Shown one piece after another: positions 1 to 7,440 of a stretch of 34,634 nucleotides of DNA; position 1 is the first letter of the stretch; every line of letters starts with the position of its first letter. Origin of the DNA: a bacterium (GTDB lineage Bacteria; Patescibacteriota; Gracilibacteria; UM-FILTER-43-11); assembly GCA_030427295.1 (NCBI GenBank), contig JAUHWS010000012.1, positions 1 to 34,634 of the forward strand. Direction: 5' to 3'. The notes beneath the pieces were generated by a model. It did not search any database. It was not told the DNA's origin and saw only the letters and a program-made list of their open reading frames with translations. A program made the position numbers and the translations under genes.

Positions 1-176
1 GTTCCAAAAAATTGCAGGACTTTTTTGTGGATGCAAAAGTGCCTCGTTATGTTCGACACCGGTTGCCCATTGTGGTGGACGAGAAGGATGTGATTGTGTC
101 GGTGGCGAATTTGCGCTTTAGTGAGGCTTATTTTCCTGATAAGGAAAGGATTTTGATTGAAAAAGTGGACACTTAA
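1..176 (+). CDS. tilS: tRNA(Ile)-lysidine synthase, C-terminal fragment (5' end outside window)
   Basis: The reading frame is open from base 3 to a TAA at 174-176 and encodes the last 57 residues of a protein. The segment has the look of the TilS C-terminal domain: a KKLQDFFVDAKVPRYVRHRL stretch, then a PIVVDEKDVIVSVANLRFSE stretch. In TilS this is the 'KKL-D-F...KVPR..R..PlV.D....I..V.G.R' pattern. TilS modifies C34 of tRNA-Ile(CAU) to lysidine in the cytoplasm so that it reads AUA. The catalytic N-terminal ATPase domain with its SGGxDS loop lies upstream of the window, so the call rests on the tail alone. No terminator hairpin is obvious after the stop. Confidence 0.72.
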   Translation, partial: SKKLQDFFVDAKVPRYVRHRLPIVVDEKDVIVSVANLRFSEAYFPDKERILIEKVDT

Positions 177-301
177 AAGCTTAATTTTGGCTAAAAAATT
201 GATTAAATTGCTTTAAATTCAGTTTTTTCCATTGATTTTGGACAAAAGCGTGTTACGATGGTCTTGTAGGGTGTTTCCTAATGAAGAGAGAATGTCTCTA
301 C

Positions 302-330
302 TTGACAAATTTAAATAAATAGGTTAAAAT
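302..330 (+). promoter_or_regulatory. sigma70-type promoter for the lipoprotein-like gene
   Basis: TTGACA (302-307) is separated by 17 bp from TAAAAT (325-330). The predicted start of transcription is near 337, which leaves a leader of about 35 nt before the ATG at 372. The rest of 177-371 is AT-rich, with a weaker alternative at 232-259 (TTGATT, 16 bp, TACGAT). Confidence 0.75.
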
Positions 331-371
331 AGATTACCTTCCCGGCATTTATTTTCCTAATTTTTAAGAAA

Positions 372-1202
372 ATGCCAGAATCAGTTGAAAAAATTGTTGC
401 CCCCCCTCAAGCTACTACTGCTGTTACTGCAGCAGAAACTCAAGGAATACCTTTACAAGTAGAATTTAAGGATGGTGTAAAAGACTCACGTAGAACGGAG
501 GGTGCTTTTTGGCAACGTGTTGCTCTATGGGCTAAATTAGGTTTAGCTTCTACTCCTGTCCTAAGTGCGTCCGCTTGTGGAGATGACGGCTGCATCGAAG
601 ATTCGCGGCGGCCAGAGGAGTGCGCTATCAATCCTATTGATTGTGTTAATATAAATGAATGCGAGGCAGATACAGATGTTAACTCTAGTACTGGTTTTGA
701 CTCTGGTGAATCTGAAGGTGAAGCGACAGCAGGTGATTCGGATGGTGATCCCACAGCAGATGCAGGGACTTCAGGTGGTGAAATGACAGGCTCAGATGCA
801 ACGGGTGGTCCAGAAACTGGTGCTGAGACATCAGGAAATGAGACGGATGCTGGGACGGATACGGGAATTGATGCTTTGCCTGTAATGGATACTTGTATCA
901 TGACACCACTTTATGGAGAGAATATGGATGTGGTTGCTTCTAGTGAAAAAATGACTGTTATAATGTCCGGTTCTAATTTAGCTAAATTTAATGTCTATAT
1001 TGAGGTTAACGGTGGCCCAAAAGAGACTATTTTATCCAATCAGGCGCCCTTGGACTCAGAAAATATAGAATTTGACTTTATTACACCTGCAATTAATGAT
1101 GCTGATGTAACTTTGTATGTAGATATTGATGGTAAGATGACGGTTCAAACATTTTTTACTTTGAATACTGGTTCTTGGGATGGCAATTGGGTAAATTGCT
1201 AG
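372..1202 (+). CDS. putative secreted lipoprotein with acidic Ser/Gly/Thr/Asp linker
   Basis: I do not recognise a family. The 276-residue protein has an unusual layout. About 47 polar residues come first, then a short hydrophobic stretch (about 48-68) ending LSASAC-GDD, which resembles a lipobox with Cys69. A Cys-rich segment with six Cys follows (about 74-97). Residues 100-168 form a low-complexity linker rich in D, G, T, S and E, and the last 100 residues are predominantly beta-type with an Ig/TIG-like look, ending in Cys. The 'ACGDD' start plus linker resembles lipoproteins of myxobacteria, where the linker spans the envelope. The long N-terminal extension is atypical, and there is no downstream Met before the hydrophobic stretch that would shorten it. 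The gene has its own consensus promoter and converges on the giant pilin gene with a 2-nt gap. Surface location is inferred. Confidence 0.6.
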   Translation: MPESVEKIVAPPQATTAVTAAETQGIPLQVEFKDGVKDSRRTEGAFWQRVALWAKLGLASTPVLSASACGDDGCIEDSRRPEECAINPIDCVNINECEADTDVNSSTGFDSGESEGEATAGDSDGDPTADAGTSGGEMTGSDATGGPETGAETSGNETDAGTDTGIDALPVMDTCIMTPLYGENMDVVASSEKMTVIMSGSNLAKFNVYIEVNGGPKETILSNQAPLDSENIEFDFITPAINDADVTLYVDIDGKMTVQTFFTLNTGSWDGNWVNC

Positions 1203-1204
1203 AT

Positions 1205-3511
1205 TTATTTGCATTTACAAATTCTGTTTTGCTCAGAGTCTATAAATGATGAACAGCTAACATCTCCTTCTTTTCTGTAAAAACATCTTTTTAGATTGTC
1301 ATCATAAATTGGAGCGTAGTCGTTTTCTAGTTCAAGAATTTTACTAGGATATTCTTCAATTAGGCTAATGCATATCATTCCATCATCCGCTACTCCGTCT
1401 CCACCACAAACGCCATCTGGGCCGCAGTCGTTCCAGTTGGGATCGGGGTCACATTGAGCCGTGGCTGTTAGGCTTCCGCAAGCAGTGTCACATGCTTGGC
1501 CTGCTTCACCCAAAACCCAACAGCTACCCTCTTGCCACAAGCCATTGTCGTCTTCTTTGCCTTGATCATTGAGCAAGTTGTTTCCAAAACAGCTAGCCAT
1601 CACGGCGGGTAAAACAGCGAGTTCATGGGTGGCGGTAAAGTCTTGGTAATTGCATGTAATCATTTGAGCGCCCTTGGCCTTGGTATCATTGACAGTGAAG
1701 ACTCCTGGGTTGTCTGGATCCATTGCTCCCAAATTTTCATTCGATAGATTCCATTCACATAGCTGCTCCACATCTTCCTTTGTCCCATCATCGTAACTAG
1801 CCTGCACCATCATCTTAAGTTTTGCGTTTTCCACTGCTGCCAACCGATCTTCATCATTGATGATGACCAGGTTGGTTAATTTTGCAGCCCCATCTTCCAA
1901 AAGTTCAGGGTAAAAATCGATTCCAAATTCGTAGATGTATTCGTCATTTGGATTAGGCTCTAAACCAAGGGCCGGCCATGATATTCCAGAATAACTTGCT
2001 TCTTGTCGTCCACGCAAAATGATGGATTCCATCCCATCGGTCTCCGCATTGTAAAACGGATTGTCTGCTTGTTTTTGGTAGGGGATGTCAAACACATAGG
2101 CCTGCACATTCTCGTCGTAATTCACTTGATTGGTTGAAAATAGGGGCTCTACATTTGCTTTGAGCACTCGAGTGTCTGCCGTTTGAGACTCTCCAAAAAG
2201 GTCAAAGCCTTCCACCTTCACCCCATCATTGTCCATCAGTCCGTTGAAAGTCACATGTATAGTGTAGGTCCCATCCGCATGGGCGACTGCTTTGGTGATG
2301 TAGGGCCAATCTGTTGATGAGATCGTTGATCCATCCTCACCATAATATTTCTTAAGGATCTCTTCCTGTTCTGCTTCGTTCAGCTCAGTTCCATTCCCCA
2401 CAGGAATTTTAAAGCGTTTCATGGTTTGACCATCCGCGTTGGTTTCTTGGTCCGCTGTGAAGTCATTGGCAGAAAATTCTAAGAATTGCCCCTCACCATT
2501 GCTACTTGCTTTTTCCTCATCTGTTTTGAGTCGGGCAGCCACTACTCCCGACAACATGGTGATGGTGTCGTTGTCGGCGTTGATTCCAAATTCCGTTCCC
2601 CGTACACCCGCAATGGCATTGGTCGTTTCGACGTTGAATTCTGAATCACTCGACAAGTGAATCACTTTGTTCCAAATTTCTCCTTCGAACAATTTGAGGC
2701 GCACCTTGCTTGAAATATTGTCCTCATCATTTTCGGCCACTTCTGAATTCGGAAGGATTTGTAACTCAGTGTTTTCATCCAAGTGGGTCACTGAGCCGTC
2801 TGACAAATAAAGTATGACACTGGATTGAGGCCCTGTGGCAATGAGGTCGCCTGCCACTGCAGTGGTGTCCTCGTTTGCCCCTTGGCCATTGACCGTGACC
2901 GCCCCCACCGCTTGTTGGATCCGTCCAGAAATATCAAAAGGATTTGGGCTGTAGGGGAGTTGCGTGGCTCCATTGGTGACTAAGTTGGGACTGTCAAAGG
3001 CTTGAATGAGACCCGCTTTTTGAGTGGCCCCTTCTATATTTCCTAAAACCTGCGCCACCCATTCTCCTTCATCGTTCATTTTATTTCCAGCCACCTGAAA
3101 AAATTGGCCGTCGGTTGTCACGGCATAAATATAGCGTGCATTGCTACGAGGATCTGTTGGGACTTCTTGTAGATAACGTTTAGTGAGTAGCTCATTGTCC
3201 ACTTGGGTTTGCAGATAACTTGCTTTGTCACAATCATGAATGTATTGGTCCGTTTCGTCAAAGCAGCGTATGTTTCTGTTCTCACCTAGTTTGATGGGTT
3301 TATCAAAGGTGGGATAGACTCCTTCTTTCTCTTTGTATTGATTAAGGGCGTTTTCGATGGCCAAGAGATCAGCAGAGACTTTTTCGTTCATCACTGTGTC
3401 TTGAGAGCTGCTTAAACCGATGTAGGCACCGACTCCAATAATGGCCAAAAGGGCAATGACGATGATGAGTTCGGTCAAAGTGAAGCCTTTGCGAGAGAGA
3501 GCATTTTTCAT
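1205..3511 (-). CDS. giant type IV pilin-like protein with internal FecR domain
   Basis: The 768-residue protein starts with a class III prepilin leader: MKNALSRKG, then F10 TLTELIIVIALLAIIG, with cleavage after Gly9 and Glu at mature position +5. The first 150 residues follow the major pilin/pseudopilin (GspG-like) pattern, with the amphipathic helix and a YKEKEGVYPTF segment. Residues about 197-312 look like a FecR domain: GAVTVNG, a GDLIATGPQSSVILYLSDGS segment, LFEGEIW and TTNAIAGVRGTEFGI. The long C-terminal part is predicted beta-rich. The last 120 residues hold about a dozen Cys, suggesting a disulphide-stabilised tip. Ordinary pilins have 130-200 residues, so this is probably a pilus-borne adhesin or tip protein. 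It is the last gene of the pilus locus and has its own promoter candidate at 3542-3571. Function beyond pilin-like export is inference. Confidence 0.85.
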   Translation of the reverse strand: MKNALSRKGFTLTELIIVIALLAIIGVGAYIGLSSSQDTVMNEKVSADLLAIENALNQYKEKEGVYPTFDKPIKLGENRNIRCFDETDQYIHDCDKASYLQTQVDNELLTKRYLQEVPTDPRSNARYIYAVTTDGQFFQVAGNKMNDEGEWVAQVLGNIEGATQKAGLIQAFDSPNLVTNGATQLPYSPNPFDISGRIQQAVGAVTVNGQGANEDTTAVAGDLIATGPQSSVILYLSDGSVTHLDENTELQILPNSEVAENDEDNISSKVRLKLFEGEIWNKVIHLSSDSEFNVETTNAIAGVRGTEFGINADNDTITMLSGVVAARLKTDEEKASSNGEGQFLEFSANDFTADQETNADGQTMKRFKIPVGNGTELNEAEQEEILKKYYGEDGSTISSTDWPYITKAVAHADGTYTIHVTFNGLMDNDGVKVEGFDLFGESQTADTRVLKANVEPLFSTNQVNYDENVQAYVFDIPYQKQADNPFYNAETDGMESIILRGRQEASYSGISWPALGLEPNPNDEYIYEFGIDFYPELLEDGAAKLTNLVIINDEDRLAAVENAKLKMMVQASYDDGTKEDVEQLCEWNLSNENLGAMDPDNPGVFTVNDTKAKGAQMITCNYQDFTATHELAVLPAVMASCFGNNLLNDQGKEDDNGLWQEGSCWVLGEAGQACDTACGSLTATAQCDPDPNWNDCGPDGVCGGDGVADDGMICISLIEEYPSKILELENDYAPIYDDNLKRCFYRKEGDVSCSSFIDSEQNRICKCK

Positions 3512-3541
3512 GATGTGTTTTTTATTTTTTTATTCTCTTTA

Positions 3542-3571
3542 ATTTTAACATAGTCATCAGGTTTATATCAA
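3542..3571 (-). promoter_or_regulatory. candidate promoter for the giant pilin gene
   Basis: On the minus strand TTGATA (3571-3566) is followed by 18 bp and TAAAAT (3547-3542), ending 30 bp before the pilin ATG and just downstream of the ATPase stop. It would let the abundant structural protein be expressed apart from the upstream operon. Confidence 0.45.
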
Positions 3572-3574
3572 CAA

Positions 3575-4879
3575 TTAGTGGCTGGCGATCACATTGTTGA
3601 CCTCTTCAAAACTGGTGAGTCCTTTTAAAACTTGTAAATAGCCATATTGTTTGATGGTCAACATGCCTCCATTGATGGCTGCTTTTTGAATGGCTTGTTC
3701 ATTGCCACTTTCAAAATTGATAATACGTTTGATTTCATCTTCAATTTTCATCACCTCCATGATGGCCATGCGCCCCTTGTATCCTACCCTTGAACAATTC
3801 TCACAGGATGTCTCATTTGACTTGAGTACCTCTATTGATTTAGACGCTTCTTGAAATATGGTTTTTATTTTACTGTGACTTGATTTAAATGATTTCTTAA
3901 TTTCATTTAGAATGACTTCAGTTTGAGGATCAGGTGTTGAGCAATTTTGACAAAGCTTTCGAATGAGTCGCTGAGCGACGACGTATTTTAAGGAGGAGCT
4001 GATGAAATAGTGTGGCACTTTCATTTGCAGTAATCGGGTGATGCTTGAGGCAGCGGTGTTGGTGTGCAAGGTAGAAAAAACCAAGTGTCCTGTGTTGGCT
4101 GCTTCAAAGGCTTTATTGGCTGTTTCTTCATCTCGCATTTCACCCACCATGATGATGTCAGGATCTTGTCTTAGGGTCACCCGCAAGGCTTTTTCAAAAT
4201 CATAGCCAATGCGATGAAACATCTGGGATTGATTGACGAGTGGAATTTCAGCTTCAATGGGATCTTCGAGCGTGATGCAGTTTTTTTGACTGCGATCGAT
4301 TTCTTTTAGTAGGGCGTAAAGTAGGGTGGTTTTTCCGCTCCCTGTGGGTCCTGTCACACAAATGAATCCATGGGGGAGTTGGATGGATGCTGTGAGGGAT
4401 TTTGTGTAAATGGGTAGAATGCCGAGTTGGTCGAGCTCACATGTATTTACATCTGCCATTTGCCTCAAAACCACTTTTTCTTCTTGCTGGTTTCGGATGG
4501 TGCAAGGCATCAAGGATAGTCTAAAATTATAGATCGTTTCATTTAGTCTGAATGAAATTCTACCATCTTGAGGCAATCGTCTTTCGTCTATTTTTAAACC
4601 CGCATCTAATTTTAATTTGTTAATTATTCCTCTATATAAAGGAATGTCTTCAAATAAGCCGGCATCAAAACAGTGACCATCCACTCGATATCTTATTTTA
4701 AAAGCGGCTTGCCCTTTTTTACTCAGGGTTAGATCAATGTGGATGTCTGAGGCTGATTTTTCAATGCTATTTTTTAGTATTTCATAAACGAACCCGTTGG
4801 CATCCATTGCATTGTCTTGATTGAGGATTTTTGCTTTTGATCCCTGATTTGATTTTAAGAGGGTGTTGAGTTGAATCAT
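3575..4879 (-). CDS. type IV pilus assembly / type II secretion ATPase (PilB/GspE family)
   Basis: This cytoplasmic hexameric ATPase powers pilin polymerisation. Motifs in order over 434 residues: the N2 region with SASDIHID (42-49) and VDGHC; Walker A GPTGSGKT (177-184); an Asp box around CITLEDPIE (201-209); Walker B DPDIIMVGEMRD (239-250); the His box TGHLVFSTLHTN (263-274). Cys310, Cys313, Cys359 and Cys362 form the zinc-binding tetracysteine motif of PilB/GspE, which PilT lacks. It is shorter than typical PilB (about 560 residues) because the N-terminal MshEN/GspE_N domain is missing. A 50-residue insert sits between the two Cys pairs. The start codon overlaps the stop of the upstream gene (ATGA), indicating translational coupling. 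No PilC platform gene or prepilin peptidase gene lies in the window. Confidence 0.92.
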   Translation of the reverse strand: MIQLNTLLKSNQGSKAKILNQDNAMDANGFVYEILKNSIEKSASDIHIDLTLSKKGQAAFKIRYRVDGHCFDAGLFEDIPLYRGIINKLKLDAGLKIDERRLPQDGRISFRLNETIYNFRLSLMPCTIRNQQEEKVVLRQMADVNTCELDQLGILPIYTKSLTASIQLPHGFICVTGPTGSGKTTLLYALLKEIDRSQKNCITLEDPIEAEIPLVNQSQMFHRIGYDFEKALRVTLRQDPDIIMVGEMRDEETANKAFEAANTGHLVFSTLHTNTAASSITRLLQMKVPHYFISSSLKYVVAQRLIRKLCQNCSTPDPQTEVILNEIKKSFKSSHSKIKTIFQEASKSIEVLKSNETSCENCSRVGYKGRMAIMEVMKIEDEIKRIINFESGNEQAIQKAAINGGMLTIKQYGYLQVLKGLTSFEEVNNVIASH

Positions 4880-7440
4880 TGGTTTTGATTGTAAGGGTCT
4901 AAAACATCTCCTGAGCTTGGATTGACCTGTTGCCAGATTTGGTATTCGTTGGGGAGGGTTTGATCTCCCGGAACGGGTACCACATACTTTCGCATATCTT
5001 CAATTAAATGTTCGGATGGTTCATTGATGGCTTCGGGTGATTGCTCTAGATATGGCTTGCGTTCCCAGTAGGTTTTTTTAGCAATGACATCTCCTAAAAT
5101 TCTGAGTTGCTCATGGCTTTCTCCACTGTGAAATTCGTTACGAGCTAGTAATAAAATTTCTAAATCTTCGACTTCTCCGGATACATAAATGTTGTGAGCG
5201 TCAATTCGTAGTGATGGAATGTCAGCATATTGGGTTGTATTTTCAGGGTCGTATAAAATGTCGGCATTGAGGTAAACATCACCTTCAACGTAAAGTCGCG
5301 ATTGTCCTCCTTTTATCTTTACTTGATCATTTATCCCTTCTTTTCCAATCACTAAATCACCGGTTTGGTGCCACACCACTCCATTTTGGATGTCAATGAT
5401 TCCATTCAGCTTATTGTGAAAATGGTCGATTTTTACTTCTCCGTAAAATTCATGCTCCAATAAATCTGTTTCAAAATCACGGGGATTTTCTGTTCGGTCA
5501 TAGGCATTTCCTCGATTGATGAAATCAAGGTCGGCTCCTTCCACTTCCCATGCTTTTCCCGAGGCTGAACGGAAAAAATCATTTTCCTTTCCAGAGAAAA
5601 CCAGGTAATCTGCGTTGACTTCTCCAGTGGGGGAGTAAAGATGGCTAGGGGTTAAAATTTTATTGGGTTCATACACCCATTCGTTGGGTTCCATGTAGTC
5701 ACTTCCTCCAAATGTCAAATTCACTTGATTGTACTCACCACTTCCACTTTGAATAAATTGATTAGTTCCCACATGGCCTCCTTCGGTTTTTAGCCAGGCG
5801 GTTGAACTGTAGACTGAAATGGGAGTTTGGTCTTCGTCTTCAGGGGTGAGCGGAGTGCTTGAGGTTTTTTGCCAGGTGTATACTGGGTACTGATCGGTAT
5901 GGATGCAATCTTCTCCACAGCTGCAGGTATCGTAAGTTTTTATTTGCCCATTGGGTTTGTAGGTCCATAAATCTTCGCTTAAATTTACAAGCTCAGCCTT
6001 TGAGTTGACAATTCCCATTGATCCATCTTCGATGGCGCGGGCGACAGTGAATTTTTCGGGGGCTTTAATGACTCCTCCCATTTGCATGAATTGATTGACT
6101 GATCCTGTATCTCCGTAATGATAAATTTTTGTCTTGCTGTGTTGGCCTCCATCGGTGATCAGACTGGGGCTTTGATTGGGAAATTCTGAGCTTAATGAAA
6201 TGTCTAGTGTTTTGCTTGAGAGGCGGCAGTTGCTCATTTTTTCACAATTCCCTCCACTAGAATTGTAGGCGTAAACCGTGGATCCTTTTCCATGGTCATA
6301 TTGATAGTTACTGCAATAACCTTGATAAGTTTGGTTGCCTGATTCATAGATTCCAAAATTTCCCGTTAAATTAAAAGTGTTTGGCTTTCCTCTTCCTGTG
6401 TATTGGATGACATACTGAGTTTCGCTTAAATCAGCTTGATCGGGTCGCGGGCTTTGATTGGGTGAATTAAGAATTAAATTGGGAACTTGTTCGGTGTATA
6501 AAGTGAATTCTCCACTGCCGATTTTCATTTCGTGATTGATGGGATGATGAATGAGTACTACGAGATCCTTTTTTTCCATTTGATCTGTTTTGATTGAAAC
6601 GATTTTATGTTCAATTTGATCGAGTTCGACATTGTCTAAAGCCTGCACGGTCATTTCGACGGTCATGTTTTCACCTGGTGCAAGGGGTTCGTTGAATTGA
6701 ATGAGGCCACAATTTTCAATACAACTTGTTCCTTTCGGAATGTAATTGGTCAACTGAATTGAATCAATGAGTTGCCCTCCTGCGTTTTTTAATTGATAGA
6801 GATAGCGGATGGTTGATCCCGGAAAAACGGTTTGCCCGGCTGAAGGGAAGCTGGTAACTTCTAGATTTAAACTCCCTGTGGCTTCCCCTGTGATTTGATT
6901 TTGAACCACATTGCTCATGACAGGGATGGAGGAGTGTCTTCCAACCAGTGACGCGGAAGCTACTGTGTGAACAGGGTCGCTTTTTACGGAGTCGGGTACT
7001 TTGGCTTTGTATTCGATTTCAATGTCGATACTGCTTCCGGCTGGCAAATTATCAATTTTGTAGCCATTGCTGAGGGTTGAGTTTTCATTTTGGTCTTTGA
7101 TGATTTTTTCTGACTGGTCCTCAATCATTTTTGTGGAGCCAGGTTGATAGCTCATGTAAAATGGCTCTTCCATGAACAATCTTAAATCGTTTAAGGTTTT
7201 TTCACCTTGATTTGTTACGTTGATTTTGTAAATGACTTGTCGTTCCTTTTCAAACGATTCCCCTTCATCTTTGAAGTCGTGTTCCAGGTCTTGGGTTTCA
7301 ATGAAGAGAGTCAATTGTACATCCTCTAAAACGGTTCCAGCCTGGACTGAATTGAATGGTAAGAAGAGTGCAGAGCTCAAAAATAGAATTCTTATGCTTG
7401 CTTTCAAGTAAGTGTTCATGTTTAGGTTGTTAATTTCCAT
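4876..7440 (-). CDS. large secreted DUF11-like protein of the pilus locus
   Basis: This 854-residue protein has an N-terminal signal peptide (hydrophobic about 13-30, cut near VQAG). Two DUF11-like beta-sandwich segments follow: QVIYKINVTNQGEKTLNDLR with YMSYQPGSTKM, and VFPGSTIRYLYQLKNAGGQL with NYIPKGTSC. These are typical of repeat adhesins. The middle is a long polar region with scattered Cys. Near residues 715-790 short strands repeat (LYVEGDVYLNADI, LRIDAHNIYVSGEV, LRILGDVIAKKTY), suggesting a beta-solenoid of the kind seen in bactofilin-like or PilX-associated proteins. It overlaps both neighbours by 1-4 nt, so it is co-translated with the VWA-like gene and the ATPase. It is probably a pilus-associated surface protein. 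No enzymatic motif is seen. Confidence 0.7.
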   Translation of the reverse strand: MEINNLNMNTYLKASIRILFLSSALFLPFNSVQAGTVLEDVQLTLFIETQDLEHDFKDEGESFEKERQVIYKINVTNQGEKTLNDLRLFMEEPFYMSYQPGSTKMIEDQSEKIIKDQNENSTLSNGYKIDNLPAGSSIDIEIEYKAKVPDSVKSDPVHTVASASLVGRHSSIPVMSNVVQNQITGEATGSLNLEVTSFPSAGQTVFPGSTIRYLYQLKNAGGQLIDSIQLTNYIPKGTSCIENCGLIQFNEPLAPGENMTVEMTVQALDNVELDQIEHKIVSIKTDQMEKKDLVVLIHHPINHEMKIGSGEFTLYTEQVPNLILNSPNQSPRPDQADLSETQYVIQYTGRGKPNTFNLTGNFGIYESGNQTYQGYCSNYQYDHGKGSTVYAYNSSGGNCEKMSNCRLSSKTLDISLSSEFPNQSPSLITDGGQHSKTKIYHYGDTGSVNQFMQMGGVIKAPEKFTVARAIEDGSMGIVNSKAELVNLSEDLWTYKPNGQIKTYDTCSCGEDCIHTDQYPVYTWQKTSSTPLTPEDEDQTPISVYSSTAWLKTEGGHVGTNQFIQSGSGEYNQVNLTFGGSDYMEPNEWVYEPNKILTPSHLYSPTGEVNADYLVFSGKENDFFRSASGKAWEVEGADLDFINRGNAYDRTENPRDFETDLLEHEFYGEVKIDHFHNKLNGIIDIQNGVVWHQTGDLVIGKEGINDQVKIKGGQSRLYVEGDVYLNADILYDPENTTQYADIPSLRIDAHNIYVSGEVEDLEILLLARNEFHSGESHEQLRILGDVIAKKTYWERKPYLEQSPEAINEPSEHLIEDMRKYVVPVPGDQTLPNEYQIWQQVNPSSGDVLDPYNQNQ

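Noticed and set aside
281-322. 14-codon ATG frame upstream of the lipoprotein-like gene as a leader peptide
   Set aside because: It overlaps the -35 and spacer of the promoter and ends before the predicted transcription start, so it would not be transcribed from that promoter.
440-901. Minus-strand 153-codon reading frame opposite the lipoprotein-like gene
   Set aside because: It is low-complexity sequence, the antisense shadow of the Asp/Gly/Thr linker. The plus-strand frame has the promoter and a sensible domain order.
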